Of a DNA stretch of 64,000 bases, positions 26,847 to 34,778 are shown piece after piece. Location of the stretch: the NCBI GenBank assembly GCA_035276685.1, contig DATELK010000086.1, positions 1 to 64,000 on the forward strand, given 5' to 3'. The position numbers were made by a program, and so were the translations under genes. Positions within the stretch are counted from its first letter, which is position 1. Each line of letters opens with the position of its first letter. The DNA comes from JACVRN01 sp035276685. Its GTDB lineage: Bacteria; Acidobacteriota; Blastocatellia; Pyrinomonadales; Pyrinomonadaceae. Below the pieces are notes generated by a model that made no database searches, was not told the DNA's origin, and saw only the letters and a list, made by a program, of their open reading frames with translations.

Positions 26847-27311
26847 ATGTTGATTCGCTCAATACTGCTGCCGACGGATTTCAGCGAGTGCGCCAATTAC
26901 GCTCTCTCGTTCGCGGCTTCGTTCGCTCGTCAGGCAGGAGCCAGGATTATCTGCGTTCACGTTATAGAGCCGATTGTCCCGACCGTGGGCTACACAGGGA
27001 TGACAGAGCCGCTGCCGATTGCGGACATCAGCGAGCAGTTGGAGGACTCGGCCGAGAGGGAGCTGCCGAAAATCTCCGAGTGTGAAGAATGCGAGGGCAT
27101 AGAGGTCGAAGAGGTGATAACGCACGGCGACGCCGCCTCTGAGATAGTGCGCGTCGCGGGCGAGCGCAGCGTGGATTTGATAGTGATTTCGACGCACGGG
27201 CGCACGGGTTTGGGAAGACTGCTCTTCGGCTCGACGGCCGAATCCGTGGTGCGCCACGCCCCCTGCCCCGTGCTGGTCGTCAAACCACCGCAGGAAAATG
27301 ATGAAGGCTGA
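26847..27311 (+). CDS. Universal stress protein UspA family
   Basis: A 154-residue UspA-fold protein. It opens with the family pattern SILLPTDFSECANYALSFA and ends with the ATP-binding motif GRTGLGRLLFGSTAE followed by PCPVLVV. The ATP-binding type is suggested by G-x2-G-x9-G(S/T). Likely cytoplasmic, expressed in stress or starvation; specific partner unknown. It is followed after a heptamer foldback by a DedA gene on the same strand. Confidence 0.92.
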   Translation: MLIRSILLPTDFSECANYALSFAASFARQAGARIICVHVIEPIVPTVGYTGMTEPLPIADISEQLEDSAERELPKISECEECEGIEVEEVITHGDAASEIVRVAGERSVDLIVISTHGRTGLGRLLFGSTAESVVRHAPCPVLVVKPPQENDEG

Positions 27312-27385
27312 GTGCAGAATGCAGAAGTAAAGAAGCTCTTTCTTTTCATTCATCATTCTGCACTGCGGCCTTCTGCATTATTTTT
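27312..27385. repeat. Heptamer foldback repeat (TGCAGAA family) upstream of dedA
   Basis: Left arm TGCAGAA units and right arm ATTCTGCA/TTCTGCATT units, with a CTCTTTCTTTTC loop side. The right arm read in reverse matches the left arm of the copy at 12690-12720 over most of its length. The left-arm heptamers begin within the last codons of the upstream uspA gene (about 27303). Confidence 0.8.
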
Positions 27386-27386
27386 A

Positions 27387-28115
27387 ATGGATAACCATTT
27401 ATACGAGATCATAGGGACGTATGGGCTGATTGCCGTCTTCTTCCTGGTGATGATAGAGGGGGACATCACGCTCCTTTTGGCGGGGGTGCTGGCTCATAGC
27501 GGTTTCTTCGGCGAGTATAGTTTTCTGCTGGTTCTCGTGACGGCCACGGCGGGCGCGGTCGCGGGCGACAATCTGGCTTACGCCACGGGGCGCGGCTTCG
27601 GCAAGAGCGTGCGCGACTTCCGCTTTTATCGCGCCGCTCAGCCCAGAATCGAGCGACTGACCTGCAAGTTCGGCTGGCTCTCCATCTTTCTATCGAAATA
27701 CATTTACGGGCTGCGGACGGCCTGCTGCGTCTTCTACGGCGTCGGCCGCATGCCGCTCGCGCGCTTCCTGCCCTACACGCTGGCGAGCTGCTTCACATGG
27801 GTCTTCATCCTCGCGGGCGCTGGCTACTTCTTCAGCGGGGCCATCACGAACGTCATAGGCGACTTTCACACGCTTGGCAAAGTGCTGCTGGTAATCGTAG
27901 TCTGTGGCATCGCGGGCTTCTACCTGCTGGAGCGCTACTGGCTGTCGAAGAAGGTGGAGGAGGCAGACCCCGCGCCGCTACAGAATCTTGAGCGGGCGGC
28001 GGAAGAGAAGTTCAGCGAGATTAAGGAAGAGCTACAGGAGCGCATGCACATACAGCGTCGCAAGGACTCTTCATCACAGAAAGGCTCCACGCACACGGGC
28101 GCAGAGGGCGACTGA
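27387..28115 (+). CDS. DedA/VTT family membrane protein
   Basis: A DedA-family (SNARE-associated/VTT) protein of 242 residues from the ATG at 27387. The family core is visible: GDITLLLAGVLAHSG, AGAVAGDNLAYATGRGFGK, then FLSKYIYGLRTACCVFYGVGRMPLARFL, and four to six membrane helices. DedA proteins are implicated in lipid flipping and membrane homeostasis; the FGWLSIFLSKYIYGLR segment holds the usual conserved Arg. A charged 50-residue cytoplasmic tail follows the last helix. The frame is open upstream to 27312 through repeat DNA, which is not likely translated. Confidence 0.9.
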   Translation: MDNHLYEIIGTYGLIAVFFLVMIEGDITLLLAGVLAHSGFFGEYSFLLVLVTATAGAVAGDNLAYATGRGFGKSVRDFRFYRAAQPRIERLTCKFGWLSIFLSKYIYGLRTACCVFYGVGRMPLARFLPYTLASCFTWVFILAGAGYFFSGAITNVIGDFHTLGKVLLVIVVCGIAGFYLLERYWLSKKVEEADPAPLQNLERAAEEKFSEIKEELQERMHIQRRKDSSSQKGSTHTGAEGD

Positions 28116-28120
28116 GAATA

Positions 28121-28151
28121 TTTTGGATTTTAGATTTCGGATTTCGGATTG
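28121..28151. repeat. Heptamer repeat (GGATTTT/AGATTTC family), single arm
   Basis: Four to five heptamers of the form GGATTTT, AGATTTC, GGATTTC, GGATTGA between dedA and the GHMP kinase gene. Same sequence family as 32048-32152 but without an inverted partner here. Confidence 0.75.
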
Positions 28152-28171
28152 AAAAGGACTTATTTCATCAA

Positions 28172-29179
28172 GTGATTATTGAATCGAGCGCGCCGACCCG
28201 TGTAGACCTTGCGGGCGGCACCATTGACATCTGGCCCCTATATCTTTTTCATCCGGGCGCGGCGACGGTCAACTTCGCCATCTCCATGCACGCGCGCTGC
28301 CGTATAGAGACGCGCGACGACGGCCGCATCATCCTCGAATCGCGCGACCGAAAGGTGGCCTTCGAGACGGAGCTTGCCGCCATAGAAGACCTCATACGCG
28401 AAGAGCGCCTTGAACTGATTTCAAAGCTCGTACACTTCTTCAAGCCCACGACCGGCTTTCATCTGATAGCGCACAGCGAAGCTCCCGCAGGCGCGGGCCT
28501 CGCAGGCTCAAGCGCCCTGACCATAGCCTGCATCGGCGCGCTCAACCAGCTCGTGGGCAACCGCTACGACCCGCGAAAGTTCATCACCATAGCGGCTAAC
28601 GTAGAGACGACTGTGATAAGGGTTCCGGCAGGCTTTCAGGACTACTACGCGGCGCAGTACGGCGGCACAAGCTGCATACACTTTCGCCCGGACGGCATAA
28701 GGCGAGAGGCTCTCGCGGTTGACGAAGGGACGCTTGAACAGCGCGTAGTCATCTGTTACACGGGCGAGCCGCGCCTTTCCGGGACGAACAACTGGGAGAT
28801 AACCAAGAATCACATCGACGGCGACCCTGTGCTCTTTGAGCTTTTCGACGGCATACGCGATTCCTCCCTGCGCATGAGAGAGGCGCTACTCTGTGGCGAC
28901 TGGCAGGAAGTCGTAGAGACCATGCGCGAAGCTCACCCGAACCGCAAGCGGCTTGCGCCCAACATCACCACGCCGCAGATGGACATGCTGATTGAGAAGG
29001 CGCTTCAGAACGGCGCGCTCGCCGTGAAGGTTTGCGGGGCGGGCGGCGGCGGCTGCATTGCCTTCTTCTGCGAGGAAGGGCGACGCGAAGATGTCGAACG
29101 AGCGCTCGCAGCCGAAGAGGGCGCAGAAGTCCTGCCCTGGAAGATGGCGCGCGAAGGCCTGACGATAAGAGTAAGCTGA
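28172..29179 (+). CDS. GHMP family sugar kinase (HddA-like)
   Basis: A 335-residue GHMP-fold kinase. The N-terminal APTRVDLAGGTIDIWPLY segment and the ATP loop PAGAGLAGSSAL are the two diagnostic motifs; KVCGAGGGGCIAFF near the C-terminus is the third. The N-terminal motif is closest to heptose-7-phosphate and fucose-type sugar kinases, so an activated-heptose or glycan substrate is likely, but no heptose genes are nearby. The start is a GTG at 28172 with AAGGA about 13 nt upstream. A clean terminator follows. Confidence 0.82.
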   Translation: MIIESSAPTRVDLAGGTIDIWPLYLFHPGAATVNFAISMHARCRIETRDDGRIILESRDRKVAFETELAAIEDLIREERLELISKLVHFFKPTTGFHLIAHSEAPAGAGLAGSSALTIACIGALNQLVGNRYDPRKFITIAANVETTVIRVPAGFQDYYAAQYGGTSCIHFRPDGIRREALAVDEGTLEQRVVICYTGEPRLSGTNNWEITKNHIDGDPVLFELFDGIRDSSLRMREALLCGDWQEVVETMREAHPNRKRLAPNITTPQMDMLIEKALQNGALAVKVCGAGGGGCIAFFCEEGRREDVERALAAEEGAEVLPWKMAREGLTIRVS

Positions 29180-29205
29180 GAAAGCGAAAGACGAGAAACC
29201 AAGCT

Positions 29206-29238
29206 TGAAAGGGCAGGTCTTGTGCCTGCCCTTTCAAT
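29206..29238. terminator. Bidirectional Rho-independent terminator
   Basis: Perfect 13-bp stem (TTGAAAGGGCAGG with CCTGCCCTTTCAA) and 7-nt loop between the convergent GHMP kinase and zinc-ribbon genes. Confidence 0.88.
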
Positions 29239-29246
29239 TTAAGCCT

Positions 29247-30077
29247 CTATGATTCTTTGTCGGCCTCTTCCTTGCGCTCGTCCTTTGGTGCGCCGGGTGT
29301 GAGTTCCGTGGAGGCTTCGGGCGCGAGGTCTGAGACGGTTTCCGCGCCTGCTGCGGGCGAGGCAGTGGACGCCGCCGAGCTTAAGGGAGCGGCTGAAGCC
29401 TGTCCGGTAGCGGCCTGCGCTTCCGCCGCAGGACGATGTCTGTCAGCGTCGGCGGACGAGTCTGTGCCGGAGGTGGAAGCGGCGGGCGCTTTAGTAGCCT
29501 GCGCGGCGGCCTTGCGCGCCTGCGCTTCGGCTATGAGTCGCGCCTTGCGCTCCTCGGGCGTCTCGTTCGCGGGAGCAGGGGAAGCAGGCTTCGCTGCTGC
29601 TGCGGGCGCGGCAGGCGTCGCAGGTTTGGCGGCTGCTGGTGCCGCTGGCTTTGCTGCTGCGGGAGCGGGCGCGTGATGGCTCGCGTCCTCTTCCATGGGC
29701 ACCAGTGTTCCGCGCTCGGACTTCTTGAATGCCGGAAGCGTGCCGCCTGCCGCGCGCAGGATTCCCATCAGCTCCTTTTCCACAAAGCGCGACTGCTTTT
29801 CGGGGTCGCGCACATGGCCCAGAGGCGGCCCCATGTAGAGCGTGCCGCAGGTCTGGCATTGAAAGAGCACGTCGTCGCCCCTCAAATGTTTTTCCGCTTC
29901 CTCGCCGCCCGTCTTCATCTGCTTCAGGTGGCCGTTGCAGAGCTTGCCCTTCTGGTTCTTCTCGTTGCAGACGGTCTGCGCGTTGGTAATCTTCTTAGGC
30001 ACGCCCGCCTGTGACTGCTGCTGCTCGGTCGGGGCCTCTTTGGCTACGGGAGCGCTGTCTGTTATGTCGGCTGACAT
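29247..30077 (-). CDS. Zinc-ribbon protein with long Ala/Pro-rich tail, unknown function
   Basis: A 276-residue protein. The first 125 residues hold four cysteines in a zinc-ribbon-like pattern (C-x9-C in VCNEKNQKGKLC and CQTC 60 residues later), followed by LYMGPPLGHVRDPEKQSRF. The remainder is low complexity, with A/P/K blocks and a K/R/E helix (EERKARLIAEAQARKAAA). No signal peptide or membrane helix. The zinc ribbon may bind nucleic acid or a protein partner; the tail is probably disordered. No family was recognised. ATG at 30077, in a divergent arrangement with the NUDIX gene across a heptamer foldback. Confidence 0.7.
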   Translation of the reverse strand: MSADITDSAPVAKEAPTEQQQSQAGVPKKITNAQTVCNEKNQKGKLCNGHLKQMKTGGEEAEKHLRGDDVLFQCQTCGTLYMGPPLGHVRDPEKQSRFVEKELMGILRAAGGTLPAFKKSERGTLVPMEEDASHHAPAPAAAKPAAPAAAKPATPAAPAAAAKPASPAPANETPEERKARLIAEAQARKAAAQATKAPAASTSGTDSSADADRHRPAAEAQAATGQASAAPLSSAASTASPAAGAETVSDLAPEASTELTPGAPKDERKEEADKES

Positions 30078-30127
30078 TCGGTTTTTCCTCTGGACGACAA
30101 AGTGGAGAGCGGCACAATCTTATAAAG

Positions 30128-30186
30128 AAAGACGGTGAATAGTAAATAGATAAAAGCAGTTCTTCTATTCACTATTTACCGTCTTT
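30128..30186. repeat. Heptamer foldback repeat (GTAAATA/GTGAATA family)
   Basis: Arms 30128-30150 and 30164-30186 pair over 23 nt with two wobble positions. Heptamers GTGAATA and GTAAATA appear in swapped order in the two arms. Lies in the divergent spacer between the zinc-ribbon and NUDIX genes. Confidence 0.85.
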
Positions 30187-30206
30187 GCCTTTATAGTGTG
30201 CGGCAC

Positions 30207-30665
30207 ATGTTGAAAAAGGTGCTGGGGTTTCTGTGGCGCAAAGCGCCGAAGGCCGCGAGGCGCTGGGGCGTGCGCTTTACGCAGCCGCGCTTTCAGGTAA
30301 CGGCGGGCGCTGTCGTCACTAACGAAGAGGGGCGCGTGCTTCTCTTGAAGCACGTCTTTCGTCCCGGGAGCGGCTGGGGCGTGCCCGGCGGATTCCTTGA
30401 GAAGGGCGAGCAGCCTGAGGATGCTATACGGCGCGAGCTGCTGGAAGAGACAGGCCTTGAGCTTGAGAGCGTGGAGCTAGTCTTCATACGCACTCATCGA
30501 AAGCCTGCGCGCGTGGAGATTATCTATCGCTGCCGCGCTCGCGGAGAGGTCGCGGCCAGAGGCTACGAGATAAAGAGCGCGGAGTGGTTCGCGCCCTCCC
30601 AACTGCCCGAGGATTTGACCCGCGACCAGCAGTGGATAATCAGCAGAGTCATGAGCGACGAGTGA
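30207..30665 (+). CDS. NUDIX hydrolase
   Basis: A 152-residue NUDIX protein. The catalytic box is complete: GGFLEKGEQPEDAIRRELLE continuing EETGL, matching G-x5-E-x7-R-E-U-x-E-E-x-G-U. It hydrolyses a nucleoside diphosphate linked to another moiety; the substrate is not predictable. An N-terminal basic segment (FLWRKAPKAARRWGV) precedes the fold. ATG 30207 is chosen over GTG 30198. The final codons (VMSDE then stop) lie within a heptamer foldback, so the C-terminus was shaped by repeat DNA. Confidence 0.88.
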   Translation: MLKKVLGFLWRKAPKAARRWGVRFTQPRFQVTAGAVVTNEEGRVLLLKHVFRPGSGWGVPGGFLEKGEQPEDAIRRELLEETGLELESVELVFIRTHRKPARVEIIYRCRARGEVAARGYEIKSAEWFAPSQLPEDLTRDQQWIISRVMSDE

Positions 30666-30710
30666 CAAGAGAAGACAATCTGATTTATCTTGTCACACGT
30701 CGCTCATCAC
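30651..30710. repeat. Heptamer foldback repeat (GTGACAA/GAGCGAC family) overlapping the NUDIX 3' end
   Basis: Arms 30651-30670 and 30689-30708 pair over 20 nt with one mismatch. The first arm contains the last codons and the stop of the NUDIX gene. Confidence 0.85.
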
Positions 30711-30736
30711 AATCAGTCTTCTTAGGAGAGTAGAGA

Positions 30737-31345
30737 ATGGTACAACTGATTCCGTCCTCTGAGGCGGTGATGCAAATCCTGAAGCGCACGGGCGCTTACC
30801 GCGAAGGCCACTTCGTCTATCCGTCGGGCAAGCACTCGCCGCACTATTTTCAGATGCCGCTGGCCTTTCGCTACTACGACACGGCGCGCGTGCTGGCCGT
30901 CGCCTTGAGCCGCAAGTTTCGTCTCGACCGGGACATCTCTTCGCAGCTTCCAAAGGTGGCCATCATCAGCCCCGGCGCGGGCGGCATCCCCGTCGCCTTC
31001 GGCGTGCGCGAAGCGCTCTCCGCCGAGCAGATTTACTGGGCCGAGCAGGAAGAGGGCAAGCGCATGTTCCGCCAGTACGTCAATCAGGGCGAGATTAATC
31101 CCTGCATCATCGTCGACGACATCATACGCTCGGGCAAAGCCATAGAAGAGACAGCAGAGCTTGTACAGTCTCTGGGCGGAAGCGTCATAGGCTGCGGCGC
31201 AATCGTGCGCTTCAATTCCGCTCCCTCTTCAATCGGTGATGTGCAGATTAAATCACTGGTGGAGTTCGACGCCAAAATCTACGACACCGAAGAAGACTGC
31301 GACGACTGCAAGGAGAAATCGCCCGTAGAGAAGGTGAGATTCTAA
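30737..31345 (+). CDS. pyrE: Orotate phosphoribosyltransferase-like protein
   Basis: A 202-residue type I phosphoribosyltransferase. The PRPP-binding loop is CIIVDDIIRSGKAIEE, preceded by IISPGAGGIPVAFGV, and the N-terminus (LKRTGAYREGHFVYPSGKHSP) has the orotate-site pattern of OPRTase. It would convert orotate plus PRPP to OMP in pyrimidine synthesis. The C-terminal CDDC cluster is not typical. AGGAGAG lies about 10 nt before the ATG. A related purine or general PRTase cannot be excluded. Confidence 0.75.
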   Translation: MVQLIPSSEAVMQILKRTGAYREGHFVYPSGKHSPHYFQMPLAFRYYDTARVLAVALSRKFRLDRDISSQLPKVAIISPGAGGIPVAFGVREALSAEQIYWAEQEEGKRMFRQYVNQGEINPCIIVDDIIRSGKAIEETAELVQSLGGSVIGCGAIVRFNSAPSSIGDVQIKSLVEFDAKIYDTEEDCDDCKEKSPVEKVRF

Positions 31346-31348
31346 AAG

Positions 31349-31417
31349 AAGTGATAAGTGACGAGTGACGAGCAAAGACAAGCTTCTTCCGGCTTGTCAC
31401 TCGTCACGCATCACTTG
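31349..31417. repeat. Heptamer foldback repeat (GTGACGA family) between pyrE and recR
   Basis: Left arm GTGATAA, GTGACGA, GTGACGA; right arm TCACTCG and TCACGCA units in inverse order, with an AAGACAAGC/GCTTGTC-like inner stem. Lies between convergent genes and could act as a terminator. Confidence 0.85.
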
Positions 31418-31427
31418 TAACTGCTTT

Positions 31428-32042
31428 TCAGATTTCGTGGCGGTTGGCGAGCGCCTTGTCCATGGTCACTTCGTCAACGTATTCGAGGTCGCTTCCGACC
31501 GGCATGCCCATGGCTATGCGCGTGACGCGAATGCCTAGCGGCTTAATCAGGCGGCTGATGTAGTTGGCGGTGGCTTCGCCTTCCGTGTTCGGGTTCGTCG
31601 CAAGGATTACCTCACGCACTTCCACCCCGTCGTTATTCTCAGGCCGAAAGCGCGGCAGAAGGTTTGCCAGGTGAAGGTCGTCAGGCCCTAGCCCGCGTAT
31701 GGGCGAGAGGCTTCCGTGCAGAACGTGATAGAGCCCACGGTAGCTGCGCGTCTTCTCAATCGCCACCAGATTGTAGGGCTCTTCCACTATACAAATCATA
31801 GAGCGGTCGCGGTTCGTGGACGAGCAGAAGCGGCACGGGTCAACGTCCGTCAGGTTGTTGCAGATTGAGCAGAAGATTATCTTGCGCTTCACCTCCTGCA
31901 AGGCTTCTATGAAGCGCTCCACGTCCGCCTCGGGCATCCTCAGGACGTGAAAGGCAAGCCTCTGGGCGCTCTTGTTGCCCACGCCCGGCAGGCGCTTGAA
32001 CTCGTCTATTAACTTTGTGACCGGCTCTGCGTATTCCAGCAT
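31428..32042 (-). CDS. recR: Recombination protein RecR
   Basis: A 204-residue RecR. An N-terminal helix-hairpin-helix (LPGVGNKSAQRLAFHVL), a C4 zinc finger (CSICNNLTDVDPCRFC) and a Toprim domain (MICIVEEPYNLVAIEKT through ATNPNTEGEATANYI) are in the expected order. It forms the DNA-loading clamp of the RecFOR gap repair pathway. ATG 32042. It lies downstream of ybaB on the same strand, the common recR-ybaB neighbourhood, though dnaX is not present here. Confidence 0.97.
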   Translation of the reverse strand: MLEYAEPVTKLIDEFKRLPGVGNKSAQRLAFHVLRMPEADVERFIEALQEVKRKIIFCSICNNLTDVDPCRFCSSTNRDRSMICIVEEPYNLVAIEKTRSYRGLYHVLHGSLSPIRGLGPDDLHLANLLPRFRPENNDGVEVREVILATNPNTEGEATANYISRLIKPLGIRVTRIAMGMPVGSDLEYVDEVTMDKALANRHEI

Positions 32043-32047
32043 CGTTC

Positions 32048-32152
32048 GATTTTGGATTTTGGATTTTAGATTTTGGATTCACGAACGGGATTGAAGCTAC
32101 TCAAGATGAGCTGTCACTCCAATCCAAAATCCGAAATCTAAAATCTAAAATC
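32048..32152. repeat. Heptamer foldback repeat (GGATTTT family) between ybaB and recR
   Basis: Left arm at 32048-32079 has GGATTTT and AGATTTT units; right arm at 32120-32152 has AATCCAA, AATCCGA and AATCTAA units in inverse order. The loop is about 40 nt. It touches the ybaB stop and sits within the ybaB-recR pair. Confidence 0.85.
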
Positions 32153-32456
32153 AGAGTAGTCCGGGCGGGAGCATGTTGCCGAGCTTGCCCTTCATGGCTT
32201 CTTCAATCTTCCGGTTGGCCTCGTTGACGGCGGCGACAATCATGTCCTGAAGCATCTCAACGTCGCCTTCTTTGACTGCCTCCGGGTCAATCCTCAGAGC
32301 TTCGACTTCGTGCGTGCCCTTCATCTGAACCGTGACGACGCCGCCTCCGGCAGAAGCTTCGACGCGCATCTCTTCCATCTCCTTGGCCATCTTCTCCTGC
32401 ATCTGCTGCGCCTGCTTCATCATCTGCTGTATGTTCATCCCACCGGGAAATTTCAT
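32151..32456 (-). CDS. Nucleoid-associated protein, YbaB/EbfC family
   Basis: A 101-residue YbaB/EbfC protein, which binds DNA as a dimer. The family signature is visible as MNIQQMMKQAQQMQEKMAK followed by VEASAGGGVVTVQMKG and IDPEAVKEGDVEMLQDMI. The frame is open to 32540, but the start at 32456 has AGGTG 7-8 nt upstream and fits the family length. It is followed by recR after a heptamer foldback. Confidence 0.93.
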   Translation of the reverse strand: MKFPGGMNIQQMMKQAQQMQEKMAKEMEEMRVEASAGGGVVTVQMKGTHEVEALRIDPEAVKEGDVEMLQDMIVAAVNEANRKIEEAMKGKLGNMLPPGLL

Positions 32457-32610
32457 CTTCGGACACCTCGCAAAATTTCTTAAAAGTAGAGAGAGTTTCG
32501 CTTTCCCGAACATCCTAGCGTTCATTAAGAATGAATGCAAATGGAGTCAATTGCAGGCACATAGTTTATTTCACTTGACGAGGCTTTGCGTGCTATAAGC
32601 CGTAAGTGTT

Positions 32611-34674
32611 ATGACGCGCTATGTTATCAAGAGACCTGCGAGCGCCGCCGAGCCCGATAAGCTGGCGCGATACCGCGCGGACTTGAACGAGGAGCAGTAC
32701 CGCGTGGCGCTCGCTCCGCCGGGCGCGGCGCTCGTCGTGGCGGGCGCGGGCTCAGGCAAGACGCGCGTGATAACTTACCGAGTGGCTTATCTCATTGAGC
32801 AGGGAGTCGCACCCGCGCGCATCATGCTGGCCACTTTTACCAACCGTGCCGCGAGGGAGATGCTCCGACGCGTGGAGCTTTTGACGGGCGGAGGCAGAAC
32901 GAATCGCGTCTGGGGCGGAACCTTTCACCGCATAGCTAATCTGATACTGCGCCGTCACGCCGAGTCCATAGGCTACACTGCCAACTACACCATACTCGAT
33001 TCTGAAGACGCCAAGGATTTCGTCTCGGCCTGCATAGACCTCGCTGGCGTGGACACTCGCGCTCGCCGCTTTCCGAAGCCTGAAGTCCTGCAAGACATCA
33101 TCAGCTTTGCCAACAACACGGACAGGCCCATAGAAGATGTCATAGCCCAGAGGTACCCGCACTTTGAGCCGCTGACCGACGCCGTCAAGCGCGTCGACTC
33201 CGTCTACATGGAGCGCAAGCGCGAGACGAACGTGATGGACTACGACGACCTGCTTCTCAACTGGAAGCGGCTCCTGATGGAAAAGTCCGCGATAGCCAAC
33301 CTCTACGCGGAGCAGTTCGAGCACATACTGGTTGACGAGTATCAGGACACGAACAAGTTGCAGGCGGAGATAATCGACCTGCTGGCGGTGCGCCACCGCA
33401 ACGTCATGGTCGTGGGCGACGACGCGCAGAGCATCTTCGCGTGGCGCGGCGCGGAATTCACGAACATCTACGAGTTCCCCAAGCGCTACCCGGAGGCGCA
33501 AGTTTTCCGTCTTGAGACCAACTATCGCTCCAGCCCTGAAATCTTAGGCTTGGCAAACGTCTCGATTGCGTCGAACCGCAAGCAGTTTCCCAAAACGCTT
33601 CGCGCCGCGCGCGAGTCAAAGGGCATGATGCCAGCGCTTCTGCCCTGCCGCGACGTAGATCAGCAGGCAGCCTTCATTGCCGCGCGCATACTTGAGCTGA
33701 GAGACGAAGGCGTTCCGCTCGAAGAGATAGCCGTGCTTTATCGCTCGCATTATCACTCGCTTGAGCTGCAACTTGAGCTGACGCGTCGCGGCATCCCTTA
33801 CCGCATCAGAAGCGGCGTGCGCTTCTTCGAGCAGGCGCACATCAAGGACGTGGTCGCTTATCTTCGCGTCATCACCAACCCGCGCGACGAGCTTGCGTGG
33901 AAGCGCATCCTGCGGCTGATTCCGCAGGTAGGCCCCGCCACGGCCAACAGAATCTGGGAGCAACTGGCCTACGCCCCAGACCCTTTGGCCCTCGTGCGCC
34001 GCGAAGATTTTCAGGCCGCGCCTCGCACACGCGGCCCTGGCTGGACGGAGTTTCTCTCTCTGGTGGAAGCGCTGGTCTCGGACGAGAATCGCCAGCAGCC
34101 TGCGCGGCAGATAGAGCTGATTCTAGCGCGCGGCTATGACTCATACTTAGCGAACACTTATGAGAACGCGGAGGCGCGGCTGGAAGACATAAGACAGCTT
34201 GCGCGATATTCTACGCGCTTCGCTTCGACGGAAGAGTTTTTGGGAGAGCTTGCGCTTCTGGCCACGGAGCGGTACGGCTCGCCGCAGCCCGTGACGGGCG
34301 AAGACGTGGTGATGGGCAGCGAAGAGGACGAGCTTCTCACGTTGACGAGCGTGCATCAGGCTAAGGGCTTAGAGTGGCGAGCGGTCTTTCTCATCTGGGC
34401 TGCGGACGGAAAGTTCCCCAGCCCGCGCTCGTTGCGCGACGCAGAGGGAGAAGAGGAAGAGCGACGGCTCTGGTACGTGGCATTGACGCGCGCGGCAGAG
34501 CAGCTTTACATCACCTATCCCCTGATGGTCACGGACTACAATCGGCAGACGGTCTTGCAGAAGCCCTCGCGCTTTGTCACGGAAGTTCCGCCGGAGCTTT
34601 ACGACATCTGGACGCTGGAAGAAGAGAGCATCCCGCTTCAAGCGGAAGACGAGACGCAGAAGTACCTGAACTGA
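32611..34674 (+). CDS. UvrD/PcrA-like superfamily 1 DNA helicase
   Basis: A 687-residue SF1A helicase. Motif I is AGAGSGKTRVITYRVAYLI (about 45-63), motif Ia LATFTNRAAREML, motif II LVDEYQDTN (about 240), motif III VVGDDAQSIFAWRGAE, motif IV and the LTSVHQAKGLEWRAV segment, and motif VI WYVALTRAAE (about 620). It unwinds DNA 3' to 5' in repair or replication-restart roles. UvrD proper has about 720 residues and a C-terminal Tudor domain, and this protein ends soon after motif VI, so it may be a Rep/PcrA-type variant. ATG at 32611. Confidence 0.92.
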   Translation: MTRYVIKRPASAAEPDKLARYRADLNEEQYRVALAPPGAALVVAGAGSGKTRVITYRVAYLIEQGVAPARIMLATFTNRAAREMLRRVELLTGGGRTNRVWGGTFHRIANLILRRHAESIGYTANYTILDSEDAKDFVSACIDLAGVDTRARRFPKPEVLQDIISFANNTDRPIEDVIAQRYPHFEPLTDAVKRVDSVYMERKRETNVMDYDDLLLNWKRLLMEKSAIANLYAEQFEHILVDEYQDTNKLQAEIIDLLAVRHRNVMVVGDDAQSIFAWRGAEFTNIYEFPKRYPEAQVFRLETNYRSSPEILGLANVSIASNRKQFPKTLRAARESKGMMPALLPCRDVDQQAAFIAARILELRDEGVPLEEIAVLYRSHYHSLELQLELTRRGIPYRIRSGVRFFEQAHIKDVVAYLRVITNPRDELAWKRILRLIPQVGPATANRIWEQLAYAPDPLALVRREDFQAAPRTRGPGWTEFLSLVEALVSDENRQQPARQIELILARGYDSYLANTYENAEARLEDIRQLARYSTRFASTEEFLGELALLATERYGSPQPVTGEDVVMGSEEDELLTLTSVHQAKGLEWRAVFLIWAADGKFPSPRSLRDAEGEEEERRLWYVALTRAAEQLYITYPLMVTDYNRQTVLQKPSRFVTEVPPELYDIWTLEEESIPLQAEDETQKYLN

Positions 34675-34688
34675 GAAGGGGAGAAATT

Positions 34689-34768
34689 AACAGGGATGGA
34701 CAGGATAGACAGGATAAGAATAAAACAATAGCGCTTATTTTATCCTGCTCATCCTGTCTATCCTGTTT
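34689..34768. repeat. Nonamer foldback repeat, copy 2 of 5
   Basis: Arms 34689-34718 and about 34738-34768 share the ACAGGAT-every-9-nt structure but match imperfectly (ATAGACAGG against ATGAGCAGG). Between the helicase and esterase genes, both on the plus strand. Confidence 0.85.
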
Positions 34769-34778
34769 GAATCCGCTT

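Noticed and set aside
27312..27386. N-terminal extension of the DedA frame
   Set aside because: The extra codons are made of heptamer repeat sequence and precede the normal family start MDNHLYEI.
34374..34778. Upstream extension of the esterase frame into the helicase gene
   Set aside because: The extension is the out-of-frame reading of the helicase 3' end and of foldback copy 2; the enzyme family begins at about 34779.
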